Notes: generated by a model not told the origin, from the sequence alone. 64,000 bases of DNA from Symsagittifera roscoffensis (GCF_963678635.1 NC_087070.1:35527109-35591108); one strand, 5' to 3'; shown: positions 11,656 through 23,218, counted from the first letter of the stretch. A program made the numbers and translations.

Positions 11656-12090
11656 ATCGATACCCGCACCGAAGTTTCTCCGATAAAAATAGATTATTTT
11701 GAGAAAATGTGGCCGAAAATATTGCCATTATAATCGATTATGTGTAACCAATTTAAGCAACATTTTCCATTATAATAGAAAGAAAATAGATTATTTTCAT
11801 CAGAATATATTGCCTTGTAATTCCACTAAAATGTATTTTTATCTCCACATAATCTCAATAAAATCATTTTTTTTGCCCTGAAATCGCCATGAAATTGCAA
11901 TAAAATCAATTGTTTTTGCCATGAAATCGCAATAAAATCTACTGTTTTTGCCATAAATTGCAACAATTGTGGCAACTATTGCTATCCCCATAAAATTGCA
12001 ATAAAATCGATTATGTTGTCAAAAAATTTGATTATATTGTCAGAAAAATTAATTTTTTTCTTCTTAAAAGCATGCTATTTGAAAACTCAC
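11656..12090. mobile_element. AT-rich insertion with CCCGCACC left end
   Basis: Copy A lacks this segment: the flanks (about 11650 and 12090) join directly at about 1615-1630. The left part has CCCGCACCGAAG at 11663-11674, like the ends of the 28311-29301 element, and the body has repeated ATAATCGATTAT-type motifs and about 30-bp repeats built on TTTTTGCCATGAAATCGCAATAA. The matching right terminus is not visible, so this copy may be truncated. Confidence 0.55.
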
Positions 12091-12322
12091 AGCAAAAGTT
12101 AAATTCAACCCCCGTTTTCATAATCTAAAAAATGGAATATTTTATATAAAACTTTGTCGGCAGCAATTTAGTGCAATCGTTGAACTGTTTCCGAACAAAA
12201 TCGCTGGCATCCTAAGTCATCGTGCATTCTCTCATCTTTTTCGTTATGAGGCTCGGGTAAAAAGCTTTTTCATACTTAATATGATAATTAAAACAACTTC
12301 GCGGTAAGCAGCACTGGTTGAA

Positions 12323-12372
12323 CCCCCCCCCCCCCCAAAAAAAAATAAAAATAAAAAAAGTTACAAGTGCGA
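12323..12372. repeat. Poly-C / poly-A tract
   Basis: About 14 C followed by A-rich sequence (AAAAAAAAATAAAAATAAAAAAAG), directly before the Element 2 LTR. Likely low-complexity DNA; length may be uncertain in the assembly. Confidence 0.7.
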
Positions 12373-12373
12373 T

Positions 12374-13481
12374 TGTTTATTTAACGACCCAATTCTAAAT
12401 TGGAGCGTGCCATTTAAATTAAAGCCTCTTTTCACTAAATCAGATATTGACTGATTTACTCTTATTACGACTATAAAATCTTGTTTTGAAAATCCACTCC
12501 TTTTTAAATACTTGTCCAATTTTTCTCATTTTTTCATGCTCACTATTTTAAAAGGGCGGCGATTATTAACACGTCCCTCTTAATTTTAACTTGGATCAAA
12601 ATGGATAAATATTTAGCAGTCTTGCCGGCTGCACTGAAATTCTCCTTGCTTTGATTAACAGAGATGAACCTGCAATATGATGCACCAGAGAGAGTAATCA
12701 AAAATTTTAATCAGATAAAACTGAAAGCTGCGGTTTTAATCAAAGAGAACTGATAATTCAAAGATATTTGATTTGAAAAAATCAAATAAAAACTACTTGA
12801 AAATTCCGTTATAAAAAAAGGAGAACAAAGGAGCAGGTGAAACCTGAATAATTAAAGATTGAATCAGCCGCCGGTTTATGCTTACGAGCAAAAGGACTGG
12901 CCTGAAATCTTAAGTGTTTCATTTTGCTCAGTAAGCAGCAAGTTAGATCTCTTCAGTCAGACCTTTTCAAAATAAAAAATTTTTCTTTTCTGCCTTCACA
13001 ATAAAATTAAACTAGCCTTTTCTCACAAATAAAATAGAGAATAAATTCTCAATTAAAGTTCGATAAAATTATAAATCGAGATACTCGAGATACCCACACC
13101 TGAGGAAGTCTGGACAACAAGTACCCAAAGGACTACGGCAAAGACGATACTGACGACCAAACCAGAAGTGCCGAAGTGGACACAAAAAAGGGCGACCCAT
13201 ACATACTAATCAGCCATCGACCTTAGTAAGAAGATAAGATTTTGATGAACAAAATAAGATTAGCTCAACCTCCCCTCATAGCTATATTTCTTTAAGTTTT
13301 TCGATTTGTTTATATAATCTAACAACCCAGTGCTTTGTATTTAACCAACTAATGAATTCATACCGTTTCTAACTATTGTTTCTACTCTAACTTTTGTCAA
13401 GACAACATGACGATCTAAGGTGAGACTTATAACATAGGATAAAATGACTAAGCATTCAACCAGCAATGATCGCTTAGTAAA
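12374..13481 (+). repeat. 5' LTR of Element 2
   Basis: About 1108 bp, repeated at 25856-26954 with roughly 95% identity by eye. Starts TGTTTATTTAA and ends TTAGTAAA, two bases (AC) before the primer-binding site. A TATAAAA lies at 12472-12478, and AATAAA polyadenylation-type signals cluster at about 12970-13035. Confidence 0.85.
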
Positions 13482-13483
13482 AC

Positions 13484-13533
13484 TGGTGCGACCAGTGAGG
13501 CTCGAACTCACGACCTTAAGATTATGAGACTTA
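13484..13533 (-). other. Extended primer-binding site: 50-nt copy of tRNA-Met 3' half
   Basis: The minus strand reads as tRNA positions 27-76: anticodon arm with CTCATAA, variable loop, T arm GTGAG-TTCGAGC-CTCAC, acceptor TGGTCGC, discriminator A and CCA. The anticodon CAT and the AAGGTCGTGAGTTCGA context fit eukaryotic elongator tRNA-Met. Similarity stops exactly before position 26. The encoded CCA and the missing 5' half show it is not a tRNA gene but a reverse-transcribed primer. Confidence 0.85.
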
Positions 13534-13558
13534 TTTAGAATATGCAAAAATACAAAAC

Positions 13559-14605
13559 TTGACACTTACTAAAGCACAATCCAAAACTTTTGCTGTTAAC
13601 GGACAAAAACTCAAACTCTTAGGATATACAAATTTTAACGCTTGTTTTGACAGTAAAAGTGATTATTTCGTAAAAATTCGAGCATGGGTTGCGGCCAAGG
13701 ACGGATGTAAACTTAATATATTAGGTATGGATTTTCTCTCTAATTCAACTAAATTGATTGACTTTTCAACACCAAAACTAGAACTTAAAATGTATCCAGG
13801 AGTATCAGTCGCTATCAGCAACAGAAAAAGCAAAAACTATGCGTTGATAAGTAGTTATCAAAATGTACTTTTGGACCAAACTATAACTTTAGCACCAAAA
13901 TCAACTCGTGTCTTTTCAATATCCCCAGCTGACAAAGTTTTTAAAAAGGGAACATCGTTCAAATTTGATAAAGACCTACAACAAAAAGGAATATACACTT
14001 ATAACACATATTGTAATCATGACGAGAAAACGTTACCTATAATGTTAAACAATCCTAAATAATCGAAGGTCATTATATCCAAAGGTTCAATTGGACAAAC
14101 TTTCGAGGACATTGAAACTGATTCAAAAACAATCTACAGCTTGGCAGACAATATTGCTTTTATGGAAGTTTTGTTCAACAAAAACTAACATCTTGATCAT
14201 ATTCGTCATGTAAGCGAGCAATCAAAAGATCAACTGTTCTTCAAAAATGCTTCAATTGGTGAAAATCATAAGAATTCAAAAAGGAAAAACAAAGAAATTT
14301 TGAAACAAAAAGAACTAGATTATACTAATAAATACGAACTAGAAACAGATTTCAGCAAGGAATTAAAGGACCTGAAACCCAAATCTGAACTAAACTCCAA
14401 AACACATTTTACAATTATACAAATTCATGAAATCCAGAAAAAATTTGACAAGACAAAACAAGAGTTTCTAAAAGAATTTGACTTTACTCACTCTGATATA
14501 GACCAAAATCAATTACAAGACCTATTGAATATGCTTTTACAGAATAAAGACGTACATTCACAACATAAATACGACGTAGGACTAATAAAGCAAAATTCCA
14601 TGTAA
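13559..14605 (+). pseudogene. Protease C-terminal part and linker to RT (Element 2)
   Basis: One frame interrupted by TAA at 14060-14062 and again near 14186. Early residues include the LGMDFL segment typical of the C-terminal half of retroelement aspartic proteases. The catalytic DSG part is absent because coding begins right after the primer site. The remainder (to 14605) is the lysine-rich linker before RT. It would process the polyprotein in an intact element; this copy cannot. Confidence 0.7.
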
Positions 14606-14625
14606 AGCTTTTATCAAACTCTGTT

Positions 14626-15714
14626 TTGACTAAACAAAGATCATCAAGAGTTTCATTGCATTACCAAGAAAAACTGAATGACTTACTAGACCAACTATGT
14701 AAATCAGGAATAATTAGAGAAATGGGAAGTAATACCAAAATGGGATCAGAATTTATAAACGCAATTATAATATTTCCAAAAAGGAACATAGTCAAGCTCG
14801 TTATCGATGCGAGATACCTGAACTCAATAACTAACTTAAATCGTTATTCATGGCCATTTGAACCAATAGGATCGCTCATAACTAAGCTAAAAGGAAATTT
14901 CTTCACCACGAGTGATTTATGCTCAGCATACAATCAAGTACCTTTAACAGAAGAAACACAACAATTAACAAGCTTTGTAATTGGATCAAAACAATACACT
15001 TTTAAACGAGGTTTTTACGGATTCTGTGGTCTACCAAATTTCTTCAGTAGAATAATGAAAATACATTTTGCACCCTTAATAAAAAGAAATCAATTATTGT
15101 ATATAGACGATACAATAATGCAAGCATAAACTGTAGAAGAAATGTTCGACATCATTGCTACATACCATGACTTATTAAGAAAATTAGGACTAAAAGCTCA
15201 ACCAGAAAAAAAAAACTGGAGAAGAGTACAGTTTTTAGGACATGTAATAAATAAAAATGGCATACAACTAGTCAAGAAAAAGGTAGATGATCTCAAAGCA
15301 TTGAAATCGCCAGAGAACAAAAGAGATGTAATGAGAGTCTTCGGTTGTTTAGGATTTTATAGTATGTATATAAAGAATTTACATGTAGACTCAAAGCCTT
15401 TCTATGATTTGATACGGAATGATACAGTTTTTGAATGGACACAAGATCATGAAAAACTATTTAACGAAATAATAGAAAGAATTAGCGCAGATACAATTCT
15501 AGCAATACCAGACACAAGATATCCTTTTCATGTACATGTAGACTCATCATCAATAGGAATAGGTTCAATATTGGTACAAGAATTCCCAGAAGGAAAACGT
15601 ATTATATCCTTTAACTCAAGAGTATATAACAAAGAAGAAAAAAAATGTCAACAACAGCTAGAGAGCTTTGCGCTGTCGTATCAGCTCTACAAACATACGA
15701 ACACTATTTTTTAG
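14626..15714 (+). pseudogene. Reverse transcriptase with premature stop (Element 2)
   Basis: Ty3/gypsy-type RT: LVIDARYLNS, FTTSDLCSAYNQVPL, FVIGSKQYTFKRGFYGFCGLP and the YIDD box, then FLGHVINKNGI and the CLGFYSMYIKNL thumb region. A TAA (15127-15129) stands four codons after YIDD, where Element 3 and the Element 1 fragment have a sense codon; the frame continues directly after it. The frame ends at 15714 after a slip at an A8 run (about 15637-15644), from which RNase H continues in another frame. A one-base shift also separates it from the protease frame. Confidence 0.85.
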
Positions 15715-16598
15715 GTTCACCTTATCCAATATATCTCTATACTGATCACGAAGCTTTGATTTACCTTTGGGGAAGAAGAGGTAAACTCTCCCATAGATAT
15801 TTTAGATACCAAATGGTTATATCACAATTCCAAAATTTGAAAATTGTTTGGACCGAACGAAAAAATCTAGCATTCCCAGATATTTTAAGCAGAAATGTAA
15901 CAACTAAAGATTTAGACAAACACCAATTAAAACATAAGAAAATTCCCAAAGACATCTTATTCTACGACAAAAATGGCTACGAGGAAAAATACTTCATAGT
16001 CCATGATACCAAAAATGGACCCAGCGACGAATTTTTTCCTGTCATTAAACAAAATAAGAACCGTTTAACTAGATTCAAAATTAACAACGACAAAATAATT
16101 AAAATATCCAAGGAAACAAAAAAAGAAGAAATTTGCTCACTAACTGATATAAGTTCTTGCTTTATACAAGGTTCAGCTATCAACCAAGTTAGAATGATTC
16201 AAAACAAAATACCAATTAATAATGCAAGTGACGAAGAATCAGATCATAACTATTCCGAATTGTCCTTCAAATTAAACACTAACCCAACCCAATTTGAGGA
16301 TTACTTGTCAAATTACGATATTGAAGATCATTCCGACCTCCTATAATTTGAAACGATTGATGAACAAGATGAAATCATTCAAGAATGTTTGCAAAACGAG
16401 GAAATTGCATTATGTGAACAATTAACCAATAAACTAGAAAACAAAAAAATTGCAACCAAACTGCCTAACGAAACACTTACAAACAAGGATAACCTTACTC
16501 AGATATTCACTAGTTTCAACAACCTAGGAAAAAATATAGATTTAAACACGGAACTTATTGCCAAAGAACAAGACACCGATGCAGTCATCAAAAATTGA
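15645..16598 (+). pseudogene. RNase H and linker (Element 2)
   Basis: ARELCAVVSALQTYEHYFLG, YTDHEALIYL and ERKNLAFPDILSRN are the usual Ty3/gypsy RNase H sequences, here in the frame after the A8 slip. The enzyme removes RNA from RNA-DNA hybrids. A charged linker follows, with TAA at 16344-16346 and TGA at 16596-16598. The next frame (from 16558) starts the integrase part. Confidence 0.75.
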
Positions 16599-18252
16599 AA
16601 AAGACTTAGTAAGAAACAAAAACAAAGACTCAAAAAATATACATTTTAGACAATCAAAAGCTTTATCTTCATATCTAAACCAATTTGAAACATTATTATT
16701 AATAGGAAATATTCTTTGCATCGAACAAACATCAGATAATCCCGAAGTGAAAGAAATTAAATTTTGTGTACCTATGTCACTTTTCATAAAAACATTTGAA
16801 TTGGCCCATACAGATCAGTTAGCAGGTCATGTAGGAAAAGACAAAACCATTGCCAATATATAACGATTTTTCTTTTGGCCAGGCATGTATAAATGGATAA
16901 CCCAGTTAATAGCAGGATGTCTTGACTGTCAAAAAAATAAACATAAACGTCACGATCTTAACCAAGCAGCGTTAGAACAATGGACGGATACAGTACCTTT
17001 CCCGTTTCATACTGTACACATAGATCATAAGGGACCAATTAATCCTACATCAAACGGAAAGAAACACTTTTTAGTTGTAGTAGATTCATTTTCTCGATTC
17101 CTACAAGTATATCCAGTAGCTAACACTACCGTATTTGAAACAATAAAAACTTTAGAAAAATTTATTCTCTTATTTGGTATTCCACAAAAACTAGTTTATG
17201 ATAAAGTGACAGCTTTCATGAACGAAGATTTTACCAGTTGGTTTCATGAATTAGGAATAACACATGCTCCCAGAACCGCATATTCACCATGGACAAATGG
17301 TAAAGTGGAAATACAAAACAAACATCTAGGAACACATTTTAGAATTTTCTTTGATCAAGCAAAGGGAAATTGGAGTGATTTAGCTGCGAAATTTGCTTTC
17401 GCTCATAACACCAATATCAACGCAAGTACTGGATTAACACCATACGAAATTGTTTTCGGACAAAAACCTCAAATAGCAATTTCCTTATAGCTAGGATTAC
17501 TTCGATACTCAGAATTAACGTGCAACTCTGAATTCTGTGCAAGTCTCCCATTACACAGACATTATTTACAAACATCATCAAATAAAGCTATAAAACCATT
17601 ATTAAAACCGGAGATTAACACTTCACTACTTATCCGAGAGAACTATTTTATATACATCTATAATACAGCTTACAAGAAAAGTCTTGAAAACAACGCCAAA
17701 ATCCACAAATATCGAAACAAATATAAATTAGGAAAACCGTTAGAAATAGGTCAAAAAGTACTTATAGAAAACCATTCCATAGAAGATGGCAAATCAAAAA
17801 AATTACAAGAACTACGATCAGGCCCATATACGGTAACAAATAAAGTAACGAATGTAAACTATGAGATACAACAAGATTCAGATCGAACTATAAAAAAGTC
17901 AGCTCATAGCAACCATCTAATTGAATACTTTCCCATTGAAGAAAAAACAAAGGAACTGGTGATTGACTATGTTTTAAAAGGCCAGTCCTACAAACCGTTC
18001 TATGAAAATCTAATGAAATCAAGGAATAAAATTGTCAATACACCACTCACCAACAAATCATTTCAAAACCCAATGGGTTCATCAGAATTTTTACCTGTCG
18101 AAACACACCATAGACGAAAAAATAATATAGAACTACGTGAAAATGAGCAAGAAAAAACCTTCACGAATATTGACTCAGGATTTCAAGAGCACAACACAGA
18201 AACTATACAAATGCCACATACGCCAGGATTAGCTCAGAGAAGGTTAACCTGA
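16558..18252 (+). pseudogene. Integrase (Element 2)
   Basis: Zinc-binding HHCC region (HTDQLAGH at about 16805-16830, CLDCQKNK at about 16918-16942), then the DDE core: D in VHIDHKGP (about 17014-17037), D in VYDKVTAF (about 17194-17217, where the usual glycine after D is replaced) and E in NGKVEIQN (about 17296-17320). A GPY-type C-terminal module (LRSGPYTVTNKV) lies at about 17815-17850. Stops at 16861-16863 and 17488-17490 are in frame; the frame continues to 18252. Closest in layout to Element 3 integrase. Confidence 0.85.
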
Positions 18253-18573
18253 AGGTAAAATCTTTATCCAAACGATAGGAATGGTAATAATTTCGATGAA
18301 TTGTGATATATACCATCTACATCAAGACACAACCCCCAAAACGGACAGACATCTGTTCAAACGGGCTCGACAAATGAAAGACTTCAGAGACATCGGCGAC
18401 AACCCAGCTTTTACCAAGCAGGATTCAACTATAGACTCTAATAATCTTCGCTAACTAAAACCTAAGAACTCATTTTGTGATCTCCGGGTCATCAATTTGG
18501 ATTCAAAAGATAATTCAAACTATGACCCCACACGTAATCGTCAATCAAACTAGTCAATTTTTTTAAAAAAACA

Positions 18574-20943
18574 ATGGTTTCTTCCAATAAAAACCAACCA
18601 AAAAATTTACCATTGCTAATTTTTAGCAACTTCGCGATAATGATGAAATTGACTACTCTACTTTCAACATTTATACCTCTCGTCATTCTACAGAATGATG
18701 ATCTGGAAAACGTATCAAATTCCCTCAAAGTTACTCACTATGACTGTTCAAGCATGCAGGAAAATAAAATGTATGCTTTAAATCAAGTGGCCCCATGTAA
18801 AGTTAGCCCAGAAAACCTTTACACTACCGATAGCACAATCAGCGGTCTTATAGAACATGCGTTAACGCAGTTATGTGTAAAACTAAAACATTTCCCATTC
18901 CTCATAATTGCGGAATGTGGGAACATTCTTCCATCGTTCACAATATGAACATGATATCCTATGAAATTATTATATCACCAGAAGATTGCGAAAAAGCAGC
19001 AAAGAACAACAAAATTATAACAAAGATATAACAAAATACACTCACGAACTAATTATAAAAATAGATGAAAGTATTTTACAACACAGATATGAAGGAACGT
19101 CATTAGAAGGCGACAGTTCGACAGCATGTAAGAATAGGGGACAAGTGAAACACTATAGCTAAGAAACGCACATGCAGAAAGTTAAACTCAAAGTAAATCT
19201 AGAAACAAAACAAGTACAAAATCCTTACGGTATCCCATTACCATGCACAGTACTCGAGGGCGGATGCGAATCAACATCATTAGACCCTTATGCTTACACA
19301 TGGGACATGCCCGAAAATTGCGTAGTCACAAAATTGTTTTCTCAAAAAAGCGAAAATGGTCAAGTACGCTAATAAGTTGGACCACCCTCAATATCATATA
19401 CTGAGTGAGGGATCGGCAACCAAAGGCTTAGGCCTAAAAATTCGCAATTATAATAAGCAGCAAGAATTCTGCAGCAGGCCAGGAGCATTATATAAAACAA
19501 ATTTTGAGTCCTTGTTTATTTCTTATCAAGGCGGTTTTGGTAGGAACACTGGAAAATTCAGCAACATACGACACGATAATAGAAATGCAAATAAATGAGA
19601 GCGATCAAATAAGAGTGAAACTTTTGAACTATCCTCTGGGATTAGGTAATTTTTCATTCTTCCATGATGAACGTAACAATAAAAATCGGGATCCTCTTTG
19701 GCGCCATGTAGGTACCGATGAAATTGATTACGAACTTCATCTGGGTGCAAAGTTAGATTACATAATGTACTTTAAAGCTAAACAACTCAGACATTCTGAA
19801 ATGACATTATTACAGAATCAATGTGAACTCGAAAGAACACAAATTCTAACAATTATGATGTTATCTTTACAAAACACCAGGCTTGCAGGATACATGTTAA
19901 CTGGCAACCGCTCTATGTTTTTGGACACCGATGGAGCAGTTGGCTGGCTGTATCACTGCCCTAAAAAAGTTTCACCTCTTAAAGTTCTCGAAAAAAATTG
20001 TTGATCGAATACCCATCTTTTACAATGGGCAAAAAATGTTTGTCGACCCTATTACCCGCCAAACTTTTCAAGAAAATACGAAATACATTGCGTTGGTGGC
20101 TACAAAAATGCCTTTCAACTTGATTTGGATGACAAATTACCTTTCAAGACTCCTTTAATGTTCGCTCCACAAGATATAGGCCATATTAGGGAATTTCCCG
20201 TATACGATTCGAGACGCGCAGGCATGTATACCCCAAAACAATTGAAAGCTTTTTGGGATACCATTATTCATAACACAGCATCAACATCTATTCTCAAAAA
20301 AATTACCAGAACTGTTCTCCAAAATGGTCACATGGATTATGCAAATTCCCACGCTTCAACCGCCGCAATGGGTTTAAACCAAAAAATTTATCTAGATTCT
20401 CTGCTTTCACCGGGATTTTTCATAAAAAACTTCATCGGAACATTCGGTTTTGTCGCATTTTTCTTAGAGAAAATCGGAATTTATTTTGCCTGTTTTCTTT
20501 TTCTCAAATTCCTGCTAGAAATAGTAGTAACAACTGTTAAAGCTTTGGAAAATAATAAGTTAACAAATCGTACTATGAGCTTCTGGAAAATAATATTAGT
20601 TGCAACGTGTAACCTTTTCGTTCTATCAGTTTTTACTTCCATTTTCTCAAACGAAAACTGCAATCTTGAATCATCAGCCTTCCAAAACTCAAGATAAAAT
20701 CAAATACGACAACAAAATCATAATCAAAATGTTTACCAAGAAAGCACTGCTTCAATACCTATGGTAGAGCGAATTGATCCTGCAGTACCCTTAATGTCAC
20801 GAGATTCACGAAACGAACATGGTTTATACCCAGACCTAAATAACCAAAATGAACATTTAGTACGGACCAATGTAATAGGAATGATCTCTAGCACAACAAT
20901 CCCTCATCCAACTACCAACAACAACACTATAACACCAATCTAA
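18574..20943 (+). pseudogene. env: env: class of chuvirus-like envelope glycoprotein (Element 2)
   Basis: Membrane fusion glycoprotein, interrupted by stops and frameshifts. Signal-like hydrophobic N-terminus (about 18640-18700), then VTHYDC and YALNQVAPC; a GIPLPC...GC...YTWDMPENC segment (about 19228-19325); CELERTQIL (about 19825-19850) and AGYMLTGNRS; RIPIFYNG and FVDPITR (about 20010-20060, after an A7 slip); YTPKQLKAFW (about 20227-20260); and a long hydrophobic membrane segment at about 20440-20540. A TAA (20695-20697) falls inside the cytoplasmic tail, whose frame continues to 20943. The motif series matches Element 3 env. Assignment to the chuvirus-like class is from family memory and needs a profile search. 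Confidence 0.75.
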
Positions 20944-21001
20944 GGCAACAGTTTTCTATTTCAGAATGCCCTCAAGAAAACTGTGCATCCTCATAGACTA
21001 A

Positions 21002-21271
21002 ATGCTAGTCGATATTTTAGACAGGCAAGTTCTTTTACTGATTCAATTTCCCACACTTAAAAATAAACTGTTTACACGAATAGCAGCTGTTGACTTACCT
21101 CAATTAGGAACCAATAATTTTATACGCCTCATGCTAATTGTTTATCCAGGAAAAGTGGTTCATGGAGCTGTCATTGAATCATCAAATCCAAAAATATAAT
21201 TATATCTGTTCGTTTCTTCAAAGTAACGAATCTGCTATCATAAAAATTTCTTCAGAAGGAGTTCATTTTTA
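21002..21271 (+). pseudogene. Accessory ORF X1, about 90 aa, frameshifted
   Basis: First of a tandem series. MLVDILDRQVLLLIQFP closely parallels X2 (MLVGFLDRDIRLLVQLP). The first frame ends at 21199, but the next frame carries the matching C-terminus (NYICSFLQSNESAI, EGVHF) to about 21271, so a one-base slip separates the halves. Alternating hydrophobic residues suggest a small beta-rich domain. No homologue recognised. Confidence 0.6.
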
Positions 21272-21323
21272 AGTGTGAAAACACCACGATACAAAAAAAA
21301 TTTACTTGAACACAAACATTTAA

Positions 21324-21599
21324 ATGTTGGTAGGATTTTTGGATCGAGACATTCGTTTATTAGTTCAACTCCCAGGTTACGCAATTAAACTACCAGCATT
21401 AATAGCATCAGCAAAATTACCAAAAACCAAACCGAATGATTGTATTCACCTTATGATAATAACTTATCCTGAGGAAACTGTTCAAGAAATTGAAATTGAC
21501 TCTTCAAACACAAAGTATGTTTATATTTGTTCTTTACTTGAAGGAAATAGCTCAGCAGTCGTCATTACCGATTTCGAAGGAATTCACTTCTGTGTATAA
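21324..21599 (+). CDS. Accessory ORF X2, 91 aa, unknown
   Basis: Intact 91-codon frame. Shared pattern with X1 and X3: M.V.FLDR...LLVQ.P, a basic/hydrophobic stretch (IKLPALIASAKLP), a D..HLMI.TYP segment, then SSNTKY..I..LL...SSA and a C-terminal EGIHFCV. It lies 53 bp after X1 and 65 bp before X3, downstream of env, as an accessory gene of a complex retrovirus would. No known domain, signal peptide or membrane segment seen. Confidence 0.6.
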   Translation: MLVGFLDRDIRLLVQLPGYAIKLPALIASAKLPKTKPNDCIHLMIITYPEETVQEIEIDSSNTKYVYICSLLEGNSSAVVITDFEGIHFCV

Positions 21600-21664
21600 G
21601 TATTAAACCAGTAACAACAAAATTGAATTGACACATTCCAAATATAAAATTTGGAGAAAAATAA

Positions 21665-21940
21665 ATGTTCCTTGACACGCTAAATCACAATTTCTCCTTA
21701 TTCATATCTTGTCCTCATTTCCCAAAGAATTTTTATTCCCGAGTCACAACAGCAACTTTACCATCCGTAGCAATTGATAACCATTTACACTTAATTATCA
21801 ACGAATTTCACCATAGTCAAAATTACGATATTATCATAAAGCAAACCAATCCTAGATACAAAGATATTCTTCACATCTTAAAATATAAAAACTCAGCCAT
21901 ATTCGAAAGTGCTTGTGAAGAAATTATTTTTTGTGAGTAA
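21665..21940 (+). CDS. Accessory ORF X3, 91 aa, unknown
   Basis: Intact 91-codon frame, same length as X2. MFLDTLNHNFSLFISCP aligns with the X1/X2 start, HLHLIINEFH with HLMIITYP, TNPRYKDILHILKYKNSAI with SNTKYVYICSLLEGNSSAV, and EEIIFCE with EGIHFCV. Identity to X2 is low but spread along the whole length, which implies an old tandem duplication under some constraint. Confidence 0.6.
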   Translation: MFLDTLNHNFSLFISCPHFPKNFYSRVTTATLPSVAIDNHLHLIINEFHHSQNYDIIIKQTNPRYKDILHILKYKNSAIFESACEEIIFCE

Positions 21941-21945
21941 AATAA

Positions 21946-22134
21946 TTGAACATAAACTCATGTTATTTAAACACAACAATCATCACGTACTCCTTTTACC
22001 AAATAGAAAAATCCTTCGACGCTTGTAACGGTTCATATTGTCGAAAACTTATCTTATACTTCGATTATTGTAATACGTGGGAAGACGGACAATTGAAGTC
22101 TTCCACAACTCGCCATATTGGAATTTTTTCCTAG
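21946..22134 (+). CDS. Short ORF, 62 aa, after X3
   Basis: Open frame starting six bases after the X3 stop; sequence begins MNINSCYLNTTIITYSF. It occupies the place of a fourth X unit, but similarity to X1-X3 is weak. It may be a decayed member or chance. No motif recognised. Confidence 0.3.
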   Translation: MNINSCYLNTTIITYSFYQIEKSFDACNGSYCRKLILYFDYCNTWEDGQLKSSTTRHIGIFS

Positions 22135-22228
22135 TTTTGTCGAATATTTGCTTAAGTCATCTGCCAAAAGACATAAAAGCTATTTCCATTCGAATGATCT
22201 CAGTAAATTCTCGTAATCTGTTCATCCG

Positions 22229-22899
22229 GTAACCGAACCTACGTTACTCACTCATTGGAGTAAAAAAAGACTCTGAAAACTTTTATATTTTACATGTGAG
22301 TAAGGTTAACTCCAGCATATCAACTACAATCACAGTTCCAGGAAATTACCCTAATTTCCTTGAACTAAGTCATTTTCTTGCTTTCGACACAAATGCAGAA
22401 TTTTTTCTAAACCCACCTATTTTTTCTAATTAGAAAGAAATGATGTTTAATATTAACGACAAACCAGTTTCAGTTATTAACATAAAAAAAAAACCTTTGA
22501 ATTACAACCACATTTACAAGTTTACATGGTAGTTAATGTTCAATACATCGAAACGGGTACTTTTGAGGAACTTAGTATTTATCCCACTTCCCGATATTGG
22601 CCATTCTTTCTTTTTGTATTTGATCACCCGGAGTTTTGTCCTACCAATATTGAATTTGAAAATTGTACCTTAGACTAGAATGATAATTTTTTACGGAGGA
22701 ACCTTTGTCCAAATTAAAGGGTTCCAACGTTCCTTCATTCTAGCAGAAAATTTCAAAATAATCCCCATTTTCAAACAATTTATAATGGCGAACTACACAG
22801 CACCATTATTAAACCAAGCAATAAATACTGGTATTTAATACTATGTCCTGCAAATAGCCTAATATTTCCCATTCCCTGCGATCTAGACCAGATTGAATG
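22229..22899 (+). pseudogene. Decayed tandem ORFs, possibly more X-family copies
   Basis: Three broken frames in tandem: about 22229-22434 (no ATG), 22441-22679 (frameshift in an A10 run) and 22681-22899. The third reads ATG to a stop near 22836, with the matching end in the next frame. Its ...KYWYLILCPANSLIF...DLDQIE part lines up with the X2 C-terminus (NTKYVYICSLLEGNSSAV...). The unit spacing (about 210-240 bp) is a little shorter than that of X1-X3. Assignment to the X family is tentative. Confidence 0.4.
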
Positions 22900-22909
22900 A
22901 GCAGTGAGA

Positions 22910-23218
22910 ATGACAACTGAATGTCCTATATGTTTGGAAATTTGCAATCAAATGAAAAAATTACATAATTATTTACCTCCACAACCACCTTATTTAGTTT
23001 GCGTTAATTGTTATAATAAACTCAAGCTAAGAGCTAGTACACCATTCGCAAAAATTCCTTGCCCCATTTGCAGGCAGATTATCCATGTAATTAATATGAC
23101 AGAATATGATGTCTGTAATATCTGCAACCAATTAGTGTTATCCAGAAACAAACGAAAGGGTGAACTTATGATAGTTAAGCACCCTTATATTACTGTATGC
23201 AATAACTGTATGCATTGA
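22910..23218 (+). CDS. RING-like zinc-finger protein R1 (102 aa)
   Basis: Starts ATG at 22910 (MTTECPICLE). A CPIC pair is followed by H (LHNY), then CVNC and CPIC, spaced like a compact RING finger. A second pair set, CNIC...CNNC, fills the C-terminus. RING fingers usually recruit ubiquitin-conjugating enzymes; whether this one does is unknown. It is intact and is the first of three tandem relatives (R2, R3). RING proteins are not part of the standard gypsy gene set, so this looks like an acquired accessory gene. It could also be a non-RING zinc module. Confidence 0.65.
   Translation: MTTECPICLEICNQMKKLHNYLPPQPPYLVCVNCYNKLKLRASTPFAKIPCPICRQIIHVINMTEYDVCNICNQLVLSRNKRKGELMIVKHPYITVCNNCMH

Noticed and set aside
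13484-13533. A tRNA-Met gene on the minus strand
   Set aside because: It lacks the acceptor 5' strand and D arm and includes a CCA that nuclear tRNA genes do not encode; it sits exactly at a primer-binding site.
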